Below, piece by piece: positions 40,764-49,216 of a stretch of DNA of 64,000 nt. Positions within the stretch are counted from its first letter, which is position 1. Each line of letters starts with the position of its first letter. Origin of the DNA: Egibacteraceae bacterium (lineage in GTDB: Bacteria > Actinomycetota > Nitriliruptoria > Euzebyales > Egibacteraceae). The stretch is taken from contig JAUJMS010000002.1 in NCBI GenBank assembly GCA_030446745.1, positions 154,547 through 218,546 on the forward strand, read 5' to 3'. The notes under the pieces were generated by a model. That model was not told the origin of the DNA. It ran no database searches and was given only the letters and a program-made list of their open reading frames with translations. The position numbers were made by a program, and so were the translations under genes.

Positions 40764-40889
40764 CTCGCCTCCTGGATGGCGCGTCGCGGCCAACGGGTTT
40801 CGCGACCTGTCGCAATGGTCGGCGCGACAGCGGAAGGGCTTTAGCCGGGGACGACGCCTGCCACCCGCCGCGCACCCGCGCGCGGCGGC

Positions 40890-42575
40890 TCAGACGACGA
40901 CGCGAGCGACTTCTTCGAGGGTCGTCTCGCCCAGCAGCACCTTCGCCAGGCCGTCCTCGCGCAGCGTCCGCATGCCCTGGGCGCGCGCGAACTTGGCAAT
41001 GTCGTCGGTGGAGGCGCGCTCGACGATGAGCCGCTCGATCTCCTCGGACACCGGCATGACCTCGTGGACGGCGAGGCGTCCGCGGTACCCGGTCCGCGCG
41101 CACTGCGAGCAGCCGACGGCGCGGAACAGCGTCGGCAACGCGTCGGCGTCCCGCCACGGCAGCCCGGCCGCGGTCATCTCCGCCGGCGTCGGCTGGTACG
41201 GCTGGCGGCACTTCTTGCACAACCGCCGCGCCAGGCGCTGGGCGAGCACGACGTCGACCGCCGAGGCGACGAGGAACGGATCGATGCCCATCTCGGTCAA
41301 CCGCGTCACCGCCGACGGTGCGTCGTTGGTGTGCAGCGTCGACAGGACGAGGTGACCGGTCAGCGCGGCCTCCATGCCCATCTGCGCCGTCTCGTGGTCG
41401 CGCATCTCGCCGACGAGGACGACGTCGGGGTCCTGGCGCAGGATCGACCGCAGCGCGCCGGCGAACGTCAGGCCCGCTTTGGGGTTGATCTGCACCTGGT
41501 TGACCCCGGGCAGGCGGTACTCGACGGGGTCCTCGACCGTGACGATGTTCACGCCAGGGTCGTTGATGACGTTGAGCGTCGCGTACAGCGTCGTCGACTT
41601 GCCCGACCCCGTCGGACCCGTGACCAGGATCATCCCGTAGGGCTTGCTGAAGCTCGCCTCGTAGCGGGCGTAGTTGTGGTCCATGAAGCCGAGGTCGGAC
41701 AGCTCGAGCAGGATCGAGGTCTTGTCGAGGATGCGCATGACGACCTTCTCGCCGTACACCGTCGGCAGGGTCGACACGCGCAGGTCGATCGCGCGCCCCG
41801 CGGCCTTGACGCTGATGCGGCCGTCCTGAGGGATCCGGCGCTCGGCGATGTCGAGGTCGGCCATGATCTTCAGGCGGCTGACGACACCGGCGATGATCTT
41901 GCGGCTCTGCGACGTGACTTCGTGGAGCACGCCGTCGACGCGGTAGCGGACGCGGACCTCGTTTTCCTGCGGCTCGATGTGGATGTCGGACGCGCGGTCC
42001 TGCACCGCCTGGTTGATCAGCGAGTTGACGAAGCGCACGATCGGCGCGTCGTCGACGATCTCTTTGAGCTCGGACAGGTCCGCGAGCTCGTCGTCGCCGC
42101 CGCCCAGCTCGTCGGCGACGTCCTCGACGGACTCGCCCATGCGCGCGTAGCGGTCGATCGCGGCGAGGATGTCCCCGCGGGTCGCGACGACGGGCCGGAT
42201 GTCGCGGCCGGTGACGCTGCGGATGTCGTCCAGAGCCACGACGTTGGCCGGGTCGCTCATTGCGACGACCAGCGCACCGGTCGGCTGCAGCGCGATCGGC
42301 AGGACGCAGTAGCGGCGTGCCAGCGCTTGGGGCACGAGCGCCGCCGCCGCCGTGTCGACCGCGGTGTCGCTCAGGTCGACGAACTCCAGCCCGAGGTGGT
42401 TGGCCAGTGCGGCGACGAGATCCGCCTCGCTGAACAGCCCGAGTTCGATCAGGACGCGACCCAGCGACTTGCCGCTGCGCTGCTGCTCGGACTGGGCGCG
42501 TGCGAGGTCCCCCGGGGAGATCAGCCCTCGGTCGAGCAGGACGTCGGCGAGTTGGCGGGTCGCGGCCGCGGGCAC
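40890..42575 (-). CDS. pilB: PilB pilus extension ATPase
   Basis: The 561-residue GspE/PilB ATPase has an N-terminal MshEN-like domain (LADVLLDRGLISPGDLARA and LGRVLIELGLFSEADL), the SDIHIEPQ core, Walker A GPTGSGKSTT, VEDPVEYRL, Walker B RQDPDVVLVGEMRD and a zinc-binding tetracysteine motif (CKKCRQPY and CSQCARTGYRGR). It powers pilin polymerisation. The GTG start lies 10 bases after the preceding gene's stop; a 126-base gap separates it from pilT. Confidence 0.95.
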   Translation of the reverse strand: MPAAATRQLADVLLDRGLISPGDLARAQSEQQRSGKSLGRVLIELGLFSEADLVAALANHLGLEFVDLSDTAVDTAAAALVPQALARRYCVLPIALQPTGALVVAMSDPANVVALDDIRSVTGRDIRPVVATRGDILAAIDRYARMGESVEDVADELGGGDDELADLSELKEIVDDAPIVRFVNSLINQAVQDRASDIHIEPQENEVRVRYRVDGVLHEVTSQSRKIIAGVVSRLKIMADLDIAERRIPQDGRISVKAAGRAIDLRVSTLPTVYGEKVVMRILDKTSILLELSDLGFMDHNYARYEASFSKPYGMILVTGPTGSGKSTTLYATLNVINDPGVNIVTVEDPVEYRLPGVNQVQINPKAGLTFAGALRSILRQDPDVVLVGEMRDHETAQMGMEAALTGHLVLSTLHTNDAPSAVTRLTEMGIDPFLVASAVDVVLAQRLARRLCKKCRQPYQPTPAEMTAAGLPWRDADALPTLFRAVGCSQCARTGYRGRLAVHEVMPVSEEIERLIVERASTDDIAKFARAQGMRTLREDGLAKVLLGETTLEEVARVVV

Positions 42576-42585
42576 CGCGCCGCCC

Positions 42586-43944
42586 TCAGTCCTCGGCCCA
42601 GCGCGTGACGTCGAAGCGGTCGAGCCCGAAGTCGCCCAGCTGGTCGTCGAAGTGGAACTGCCAGTTACCCACGTTGTCGATGCTGCCACAGACCAGCGAG
42701 CCGTAGACGTGCACACCACCGCCGGCGCCGCTGCAGCGAGCCCGCGGCGCGTAGATCACGCCGGCGAACATCGACTGCTGACGAATCAGGACGTCACCAC
42801 CGCTGGTCGCTGAGTCGCTGGCACTGTAGATCTGCAGCGCGCTCGCGACCGGGCGCGTGTTGCGCGGCGCGTTCTTGTCGCACACCGGACCGCCGGCGGG
42901 AGAGGCGCAGTTCACCTTGGTGTTGGCGTTGGAGATCTTGATGTAGTCGCGCACGTAGATCACCACGGGCGACTCGGGGTTCAGTGCCGCGGCGCTGACG
43001 GTCGCGTCGCCGAGGAACTCGATGCTGTTGTAGCAGCGGAAGTTCTCGTTCTCCGGGTCGGTCGCGTCGTTCGACGGCTGCGGCACGGTCGTGTACGGCG
43101 TCAGGACGGCGCCGGCGTTGACCTTGAGGTCACCGCCCATCCGGCCTTCGTCGACACACTGCTGCAGCTTGTCGCGGATGAACTGCATCTGGTCGTCCGA
43201 GGAGTAGACCAGCGGGTCGTCGATCACGCGCACGGTCAACGGCACGATGCACGGGCTCCCACTGCTCTCGTTGTTGCAGCGGCTGCCGCCCGGGTCGGTC
43301 GGCGTGATCGTGCCGGCGGCGGGCGGGTTGCCCTGCCAGTCGTAGAGGTAGGCGTTCTTCACCTCCGCGTTGCCGGCGAAGTCGAAGTCGCCGTTGGTCC
43401 CCAGCGAGCCGTTGCCGGTGCCGTGGATCGGGTCGGTGCCCCAGCCGCACGCGGCCGCGGGAGTCGTGCACGAGCCGCTGTTGTACGAGTCGACCTTGCT
43501 GCTGGTGCCGTTGAGGTCGACCAGCGTGTCGCCGAACGCCCCGGAGTAGAACCGCGGCCGCTCCGTGATGGTCGCGACGATGGTGCGGTCGGTGTCTCGA
43601 AAGTCGCCGGTCGAGGTGACACGCCATGCCCGACCGCTCAACCGTCGAGCGGTCCACTCGTAGGGGATGCCGTCGATCGTCGCGGCCGGCTCGCTGTAGC
43701 TGCTGCCGACCGGCACGGTGGCGAGCATGCCGGAGTTCAGCCGATGCAGGGCCTCGTTGACGCCGGCGTCGGCGCCGTGCACGACCTCGGTGAAGTCCCG
43801 GTCGAAGCGGGCGGCACGCTGGCCGCTGATCGTCGTCGCCATGAGCACCGTCACGAGACTCGCCACGACGAGCGCGGCGAGCAGTGCGATCGGCAGGGAG
43901 CCACGCTCGTCGCGCCAGTCGGGCCGCAGGCGGGTCAGAAACAT
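42586..43944 (-). CDS. PilX-like minor pilin/pilus tip protein
   Basis: The 452-residue protein has a prepilin-like N-terminus (DERG then SLPIALLAALVVASLVTVLMA). As in PilX the conserved Glu5 is missing (Ala). A large exported domain of over 400 residues follows, with about twelve cysteines (for example SGSCTTPAAACGWG, RCNNESSGSPC, NCASPAGGPVCDKN) and beta-rich sequence. It overlaps the preceding PilW-like gene by 10 bases. It may form a pilus tip with the two neighbouring minor pilins. Confidence 0.8.
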   Translation of the reverse strand: MFLTRLRPDWRDERGSLPIALLAALVVASLVTVLMATTISGQRAARFDRDFTEVVHGADAGVNEALHRLNSGMLATVPVGSSYSEPAATIDGIPYEWTARRLSGRAWRVTSTGDFRDTDRTIVATITERPRFYSGAFGDTLVDLNGTSSKVDSYNSGSCTTPAAACGWGTDPIHGTGNGSLGTNGDFDFAGNAEVKNAYLYDWQGNPPAAGTITPTDPGGSRCNNESSGSPCIVPLTVRVIDDPLVYSSDDQMQFIRDKLQQCVDEGRMGGDLKVNAGAVLTPYTTVPQPSNDATDPENENFRCYNSIEFLGDATVSAAALNPESPVVIYVRDYIKISNANTKVNCASPAGGPVCDKNAPRNTRPVASALQIYSASDSATSGGDVLIRQQSMFAGVIYAPRARCSGAGGGVHVYGSLVCGSIDNVGNWQFHFDDQLGDFGLDRFDVTRWAED

Positions 43945-44531
43945 TCGACGAACCCTTCCCGGCGCGCATTGCGGGCGTTGACGAGCGTCTCGACGGTGAT
44001 GGGATTCTGCTCGGGGAGCGCGCGCCGCAGCGTGATCCCCAGGCGCACGACCTTGCCGATGTCGGTCGTCGCGGTGTTCGTCTCGTCGTAGTAGGTGAAG
44101 GTCGTGACCGCGGGCGCCCCCGTGCGGTTGGTGATCGCCTCCGCGAACGCCTGGTCCGACAGGGTGACCCAGGTGCTGGTGGCCGGATCGAAGCGCAGCC
44201 GTTTCTCGTTGAGCACGTCGCTGCCGGCGGGCAGGGTGTACTCGAAGCGCAGCCGGTCGCCTCCGCGGTACCCGTCGACGACGACTCGGTGCGGCTGGGC
44301 GACGCGCACGGGACACGCCGAGCGCAGCTCCCGGCTCATCCGCTCGACGACCTTCTGCACGTCGGTGAGCGCCTCGACCCGGTCCTGCCCGCGACGCGTC
44401 GAGATGAAGCCGGTGATGACCCCGTCGGCGACGACGCCCGCGACGACGACGAGCAACGTCACGGCGACGAGGACCTCGACGAGGCCCAGACCGCGCTCGT
44501 CGCGGAGCCGGTCCGAGCGCGACCGGGTCAC
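43935..44531 (-). CDS. PilW-like minor pilin
   Basis: The 198-residue prepilin has leader MTRSRSDRLRDERG, then L-G-L-V-E with Glu5 and the hydrophobic helix VLVAVTLLVVVAGVVADGVI. The mature part (VERMSRELRSACPVRV, RLRFEYTLPAG, RLGITLRRAL) follows PilW/GspJ-type minor pilins. GTG start overlaps the PilV-like gene stop. Confidence 0.85.
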   Translation of the reverse strand: MTRSRSDRLRDERGLGLVEVLVAVTLLVVVAGVVADGVITGFISTRRGQDRVEALTDVQKVVERMSRELRSACPVRVAQPHRVVVDGYRGGDRLRFEYTLPAGSDVLNEKRLRFDPATSTWVTLSDQAFAEAITNRTGAPAVTTFTYYDETNTATTDIGKVVRLGITLRRALPEQNPITVETLVNARNARREGFVECF

Positions 44532-45763
44532 GGCGTCACCGCGCACGACTCGACCTCCTCGATCTCGTACTCCTGTTGCACCGTCAAGGTCGTGCCGTCC
44601 ACGCCGCGCACGACCGTCACCGTCAGGGTCGCGTCACCCGGCTCGAACGGATCGTCCGGATCGTTGTACGCCAGCCGGAAGCGCGCACCGCTCACGGTCG
44701 GCTCGAGCACCGGCACAGCACGTTCGTCGGCCGGCTCCGGCGACCACCTCACTCGGACCGAGTCACTGGTCACCGCGCCCTGCACCTCGAGCGTGAGCTC
44801 GAACGGGCAGCTTTGCCTTGGGTCGCGCACGACCGCCAGCGGGTCGCGGCTCGTCACGATGTCCTCGTCGTCGAGATCCAGGGTGTGGAGGAACAGCGCG
44901 CGGTCGGTGGCGGTCACGGTTTCGCCGTCGAGCTCGACGGCCGCCACCGTGAACAGCGCTTCGCCGTTGGCGAACTGGTGCGCTACGGCGTTGAGCGTGT
45001 AGGTCCAGGTGCGGCTGTCCGCGCTCGGCGACATCCCGACGGGGAACGTGCCGCCGCCTCGCAACGGGAAGGGCAGCGTGTCGCTCCGCGCACGCTCGCG
45101 GGTGAAGGCGCGGACCGTGAAGGCGTCGATGTTGCGTCCGTCCGGCGGATCGGTGATCGCGATGCGGTCGGGCTCGATGACGGTCGTCAGGCGCTTGTCG
45201 TCGGGGGTCGGGGCGCGCAGCGCCTCCGTGCGCAGCGTGCGCGGTGCGCCGTTGTGTTCCCAGGTCACCATCGCGACGAAGCGCTTGATGTCCTTCGGTC
45301 CGTCCGCGTCGGCGGCACCCACGCCGTCGGCGGCCTCGTCGACCCAGGTGACGACGGTCTCGACGTCGTAGTCGACCCCGTCGCGGGGCACCGGGTTGAC
45401 CGGCGCACCGCCGGACAGCACGCCGGCGGGGTAGGGCACGAGCGGGTCGCGCGTGGGCTGGTCGGCGAGGATGACGAGGTCCTCACCCTCGAACTCGGTC
45501 ACCGTGGGTCCGAAGTGGCTCGCGACCTCCGCGTCGTACAGGCCGGCCTGCTCGAAGTCCAACGCCTGGAGGTTCTCCAAGACCTCGTTGACCAGGGCGG
45601 TGGCGCGCACCTGGCGCTCGTTGCCGCGGATCGCGGCAAGTGCCGTGATCGTCGAGCTCATGAGCGCCAGCAGCACGACCGCGACGAGGCCGATCGCGAC
45701 GATCATCTCTACCAGCGAGATGCCGTCGTCGACGGCGAGGCGTCGACGGATGCGGGCGAGCAT
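44528..45763 (-). CDS. PilV-like minor pilin with large C-terminal beta domain
   Basis: The 411-residue prepilin has leader MLARIRRRLAVDDG, then I-S-L-V-E-MIVAIGLVAVVLLALM with Glu5. The first about 200 residues resemble PilV/GspI. A C-terminal extension of about 200 residues (from TDPPDGRNIDAFTVRAF to EYEIEEVESC) looks like two beta-sandwich modules and is unusual for the family. The second of two ATGs, 9 bases after GGGGGA, was used. It follows the GTPase gene by 81 bases. Confidence 0.82.
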   Translation of the reverse strand: MLARIRRRLAVDDGISLVEMIVAIGLVAVVLLALMSSTITALAAIRGNERQVRATALVNEVLENLQALDFEQAGLYDAEVASHFGPTVTEFEGEDLVILADQPTRDPLVPYPAGVLSGGAPVNPVPRDGVDYDVETVVTWVDEAADGVGAADADGPKDIKRFVAMVTWEHNGAPRTLRTEALRAPTPDDKRLTTVIEPDRIAITDPPDGRNIDAFTVRAFTRERARSDTLPFPLRGGGTFPVGMSPSADSRTWTYTLNAVAHQFANGEALFTVAAVELDGETVTATDRALFLHTLDLDDEDIVTSRDPLAVVRDPRQSCPFELTLEVQGAVTSDSVRVRWSPEPADERAVPVLEPTVSGARFRLAYNDPDDPFEPGDATLTVTVVRGVDGTTLTVQQEYEIEEVESCAVTP

Positions 45764-45844
45764 GGTCGGGGTTCCCCCAGGCAAAGATGTCGGGTGCTGT
45801 TGCGGGTATCGGACCGGGGCGGCTCAGAGTTGAGCCGCTTACGG

Positions 45845-46435
45845 CTAGACGGCGGCCGGTTGCTCGGCGTCGACGTCCTCGAGGGCGGCGTAGAGCAGCT
45901 CGAGCAGCACACCTTTGACCGAGTTGCGGTCGAGCGCGTCGCAAGCGACGACACGGACGCCGTCGTGGAGGTCGAGCTCCGCGCGCGTGCGCTTCACGGC
46001 CGTCTCGGGGTTGTCAGCCGACTTGGTCACCGCGACGACGTACGGGACGCGGGCGACGTCGCGGAAGAACGTCAGAATCTCGCGCGCCTCGGCGACACTG
46101 TCGTCGCGCTGGCCGTCGACGAGGATGATGAAACCGAGCATCCCCTCGGCGAGGATCTCCCACATGAAGTCGAAGCGCTTCTGGCCCGGCGTCCCGAACA
46201 GGTAGAGCTGCAGGTCGCGGTCGATGGTCAACCGGCCGAAGTCCATCGCGACGGTCGTGTTGGGCTTGACCGCGCGGGTCGCGTCGGTGACCTGCTTCTC
46301 GGTCGACAGCACGGGGATCTCGCTGATCGTGCCAATCAGCGTGGTCTTGCCGGCACCGAACGGACCGGTCACCACGACCTTGACCGATTTCGACCGGCGA
46401 CGGCTCCTGCTGGCCGTCGCGCGCGGCGGCGGCAT
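45845..46435 (-). CDS. Small Ras-like GTPase (conservon CvnD / MglA-like)
   Basis: The 196-residue protein has Walker A GPFGAGKTT (24-32), a switch-region Thr pair (NTTVAMDFG, 59-67), G3 FGTPGQ (80-85, where Ras has DxxGQ) and G4 TKSAD (137-141). The FGTPGQxRFxFMW pattern is typical of the bacterial GTPases encoded with Roadblock proteins, in actinobacterial conservons and in gliding bacteria. It probably cycles between GTP and GDP under the Roadblock protein encoded two genes upstream. It lies 3 bases after the DUF4388 gene and just before the minor pilins. Confidence 0.88.
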   Translation of the reverse strand: MPPPRATASRSRRRSKSVKVVVTGPFGAGKTTLIGTISEIPVLSTEKQVTDATRAVKPNTTVAMDFGRLTIDRDLQLYLFGTPGQKRFDFMWEILAEGMLGFIILVDGQRDDSVAEAREILTFFRDVARVPYVVAVTKSADNPETAVKRTRAELDLHDGVRVVACDALDRNSVKGVLLELLYAALEDVDAEQPAAV

Positions 46436-46438
46436 GCC

Positions 46439-47746
46439 TCAGGCTCCCTTCACACCGTCGATGAGCCGCAACAACAAACCCTTGTTCACGTCCTGGTCGC
46501 GGGTCAGTGCGCCGTCGGAGTCCGGATCGGCGGCGGCGGGGCGGGTGCTGCGTGCGGTGGGGCGGCGAGGCGCCACGTCGTCGTCGAGACCGAGGGAGGC
46601 CAGCTCGCGGGCGACCTGCGCCCGGTCGATCCCGCCGAGGGCCGCAGGCGCCGGCTCAGGGGCCTGCTCGGGCACGGGGTCGGGTTGCGGGGTGGGCGTC
46701 TGCCCGGGTGCGGCCTCCGGCTCGCGCTCTGGCTCCGGCTCCGGCTCCGGCTGCGGCTCCGGCTCCGGCTGGGCGCGCGGGTGCTGCTTGACCGGCGCCG
46801 GCAGCTCGGGGTCGATCACCAGCGCGGCGTCCGGCTCGACCGCGGTGTCGGGGAGCGCGACGACGCGGGCTGCATCCGCAGTCTGCGGCGAGGGTTGCAC
46901 AGCGGGCATGGCGGGCTCCGTCTCGGCGGCCGGTGCGGTGGGCGGGTCGGGAAGCGCTACGGCGCCGAGCTCGGCTTCCTCCAGCCGGCGCAGCATCGCG
47001 CGGTCGGCGAGCAGCTGGCCAAGGCGCGTCTGGCCCCCCTCGGCTGGGTCCTTCGCGTCCATCAGGCCGGCGTCGACCAGGCCGGCGAGCACCTTGCACG
47101 TCGCGAACTCGCCGACACCGGTGAGCTCGACGACCTCGTGCGCCGTGCGGCGGCCGTCGACCAGCGCGAGCAGCTGCCACTGCTCGGCGTCCAACGTCAC
47201 CCGAGCCCCGTCGGCGTCGCGGGCGCGTGGAACCATCGCGAGCACCGCCGTGGGCGAAGGGACGCGCTGGCGGATCGTCGTCCATTCGGCGAGCCGACGC
47301 GACGCCTCCTCGACGAGCTCGTCGACCGCCACGCTGACGGCCGCCGGGCGGATCACGGCCGCCGCGTCGAAGGTGAACGCACCGCGCTCCAGGCGCATCA
47401 GCTCGAACACCGCGTCGGTGATCTGCTCACGCGCGAAGGCCTCGAACGTCGCCTCGTCGACCGCAGCCGCGTCGAGCAGCGCCCGGCCGAGGTCGCCACC
47501 GTTGCCGCGGACGGCGTGGACCGCCGCGCGCAGTTGAGGCTCGGTGATCAGGCCGGCTCCGAGCAGCCGCGCGCCGAGCGGAATCCGCCGCGCGTCCGAA
47601 GCGGCGGCGCAGACGTGGCCGTCGCAGAAGTCCACGCGGCCCTGCGTCGCGTCGACCGACACGCGCAGCGCGCCCGACTTTTTCGTCAGCGCCAGCAGCT
47701 GGAAGACGTCGGGGAGGCTGAACTCGGTGAGGCTGCCTTGCAGCAT
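46439..47746 (-). CDS. DUF4388 (PatA-like) protein with disordered Pro/Glu tail
   Basis: The 435-residue protein begins LQGSLTEFSLPDVFQLLALTKKSGALRVS, the DUF4388 signature. The segment LGARLLGAGLITEPQL...LGRALLDAAAVDEATFEAF (about 53-105) resembles a two-motif MshEN unit. A winged-helix-like region (about 190-235, VDGRRTAHEVVELTGVGEFATCKVLAGLVDAGLM) follows. From about 270 on it is Pro/Glu/Gln-rich (PEPEPQPEPEPEPE) and likely unfolded. DUF4388 proteins commonly accompany Roadblock and small GTPase genes and response-regulator pilus systems. It probably acts as adaptor between GTPase and pilus machine. Confidence 0.82.
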   Translation of the reverse strand: MLQGSLTEFSLPDVFQLLALTKKSGALRVSVDATQGRVDFCDGHVCAAASDARRIPLGARLLGAGLITEPQLRAAVHAVRGNGGDLGRALLDAAAVDEATFEAFAREQITDAVFELMRLERGAFTFDAAAVIRPAAVSVAVDELVEEASRRLAEWTTIRQRVPSPTAVLAMVPRARDADGARVTLDAEQWQLLALVDGRRTAHEVVELTGVGEFATCKVLAGLVDAGLMDAKDPAEGGQTRLGQLLADRAMLRRLEEAELGAVALPDPPTAPAAETEPAMPAVQPSPQTADAARVVALPDTAVEPDAALVIDPELPAPVKQHPRAQPEPEPQPEPEPEPEREPEAAPGQTPTPQPDPVPEQAPEPAPAALGGIDRAQVARELASLGLDDDVAPRRPTARSTRPAAADPDSDGALTRDQDVNKGLLLRLIDGVKGA

Positions 47747-47778
47747 CGGGGGTCCTTCGTGGCTCGCCGTCGAACGGA

Positions 47779-48276
47779 TCAGTGCCAGCCCTGCGCCAGC
47801 GCGGCGGGCTCCGAGGCGGCGGCCAGCCCCTCGAGCAGGGCGTGGGCGTCCTCGTCGTGCGTGCCGCCGGCGGTGTCGGTGTCGGTGTCGGCGTGCGGCG
47901 TCTGCTCGAGCAGCGCGCCGATCACCTCCGCCGCGCGGCGCATCTCGAACAGCATGAAGCCGATCTTTGCGGCGCGGTCGGTGACCGCCGCGAGCACTGC
48001 CTGCTCCTTGGCGGACATGAGGAACACGAACCCGTGCTCGCCTTCGACGAACAGCTGGCGCATGTCGCCGCGGCCGAGGCCAGCCGCGGCCTGCTCGCCC
48101 AGCGACAACAGCGCCGCGGACATCGCGCCCAGGCGGTCCTCGTCCATGCCGGGCGGCAGCGCGGATGCCATCGCCAGGCCGTCGAAGCTGACGACGGCGG
48201 CTGCCTCGACGTCGGGCGACGACCGGATGAAGTCGTTCAGTGCCGTGGCGAGGCGCTCGGCCTTCGAGTCGCTCAT
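47779..48276 (-). CDS. Roadblock/LC7 domain protein (MglB-like)
   Basis: The 165-residue protein has the Roadblock/LC7 fold over about residues 5-115: LNDFIRSSPDVEAAAVVSFDGLAMASALP, AMSAALLSLGEQAAAGLGRG, QLFVEGEHGFVFLMSAKEQAVLAAVT. Such proteins act as GTPase-activating or regulatory partners of small Ras-like GTPases (MglB for MglA). It is the first gene of the Roadblock-DUF4388-GTPase-pilVWX-pilB-pilT-pilC run. The tail is short and acidic. Confidence 0.9.
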   Translation of the reverse strand: MSDSKAERLATALNDFIRSSPDVEAAAVVSFDGLAMASALPPGMDEDRLGAMSAALLSLGEQAAAGLGRGDMRQLFVEGEHGFVFLMSAKEQAVLAAVTDRAAKIGFMLFEMRRAAEVIGALLEQTPHADTDTDTAGGTHDEDAHALLEGLAAASEPAALAQGWH

Positions 48277-48344
48277 GGATGGTGCCCCCTGGATACGGTG
48301 ACGCGGATGTCCCCCGAGGCATCGGCAGCGCCGGCGCCGGACTT

Positions 48345-48380
48345 GACGTCGCCGACGTCGCCGACGTCGCCGACGTCGCG
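48345..48380. repeat. Four 9-base direct repeats (GACGTCGCC) before the Roadblock gene
   Basis: Three exact copies and a fourth with one change place the palindrome GACGTC every 9 bases. They fall in the 106-base gap between aroE and the Roadblock gene, where the promoter of the pilus operon could be. They could be an operator array, a slippage product or the remains of coding sequence. Confidence 0.7.
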
Positions 48381-48382
48381 GG

Positions 48383-49216
48383 CTACGACCGCAGCGCGGC
48401 GTCCGCGGCCGCGGCCATCGCGCGCAGCGGGGGCGCAATCCCAGTCCACCGCCGAAACGCCCGTCCGGCCTGCGCGACGAGCATCCCGCGCCCGTCGAGC
48501 GCCGTCGCACCACGCGCGCGCGCCGCGGCGAGAAACGGGGTGTCGTCGGGGGCGTAGACCAGGTCGAGCGCGACCTGGCCGGGGCGCAGGTGCAGGAAGC
48601 GGTCCGGCACGGACTCGCCCTGCAGCCCCAGGGGTGTCGCGTTGATGACCAACCGCGGCTCGACCGCGTCGAGGTCGCCCGCATCCGCGTCCGCGCCGGC
48701 CGCCGCGGCGAGCGCCGCCACGGCGGCGGCGGCCTCGGGGCGCCGAGCGACGACCTCGACGCGTGCGCCGAACCGGCCGAGCGCGACGGCCGCGGCGCGG
48801 GCGGCGCCGCCAGCACCGAACAGCACCACCGGCTCGCCGGCTGCAAGGCCGACCTCGCGTTCGAGCACGTCGCCGAGTCCAGCAGCGTCGGTGTTGTCGG
48901 CGAGCAGGCGGTCGCCGTCCCAGTACAGGGTGTTCGCCGCGCCGACCAGGCGCGCCTCGGCGGTCGCGTCGTCGGCCAGCGGCAGGACCGTCTGCTTGTG
49001 CGGGACCGTGACGTTGGCGCCCAGCACCCGCAGTGCCCGCAGCCCGGCGACGGCGTCGGTGACGCGTTCCGGGCCGACGTCGCACGCGACGTAGACAGCG
49101 TCGATACCGGCCGCCGCGAACGCGGCGTTGTGCAGCTGCGGCGAGACGCTGTGCGCGACGGGGTGACCGAGCAGGCAGGCCAGCCGCGTCGCCGCGCTGC
49201 GCCCCGCCACGCTCAC
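48383..49216 (-). CDS. aroE: Shikimate 5-dehydrogenase
   Basis: The 277-residue NADP-dependent enzyme reduces 3-dehydroshikimate. Substrate-site motifs GHPVAHSVSPQLHNAAF and NVTVPHK (catalytic Lys), the NADP loop FGAGGAARAAAVAL and a final LVAQAGRAF are intact. GTG start overlaps mltG. It is separated by the whole pilus locus from aroC. Confidence 0.95.
   Translation of the reverse strand: MSVAGRSAATRLACLLGHPVAHSVSPQLHNAAFAAAGIDAVYVACDVGPERVTDAVAGLRALRVLGANVTVPHKQTVLPLADDATAEARLVGAANTLYWDGDRLLADNTDAAGLGDVLEREVGLAAGEPVVLFGAGGAARAAAVALGRFGARVEVVARRPEAAAAVAALAAAAGADADAGDLDAVEPRLVINATPLGLQGESVPDRFLHLRPGQVALDLVYAPDDTPFLAAARARGATALDGRGMLVAQAGRAFRRWTGIAPPLRAMAAAADAALRS

Noticed and set aside
44576..48301. 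A 1241-codon open frame on the plus strand
   Set aside because: It is antisense to the minor pilin, GTPase and DUF4388 genes. Stop codons are rare in all frames at this GC content, and the sequence is low-complexity Arg/Gly/Val without family motifs.
48345..48380. CRISPR-like repeats
   Set aside because: The units are 9 bases with no spacers.
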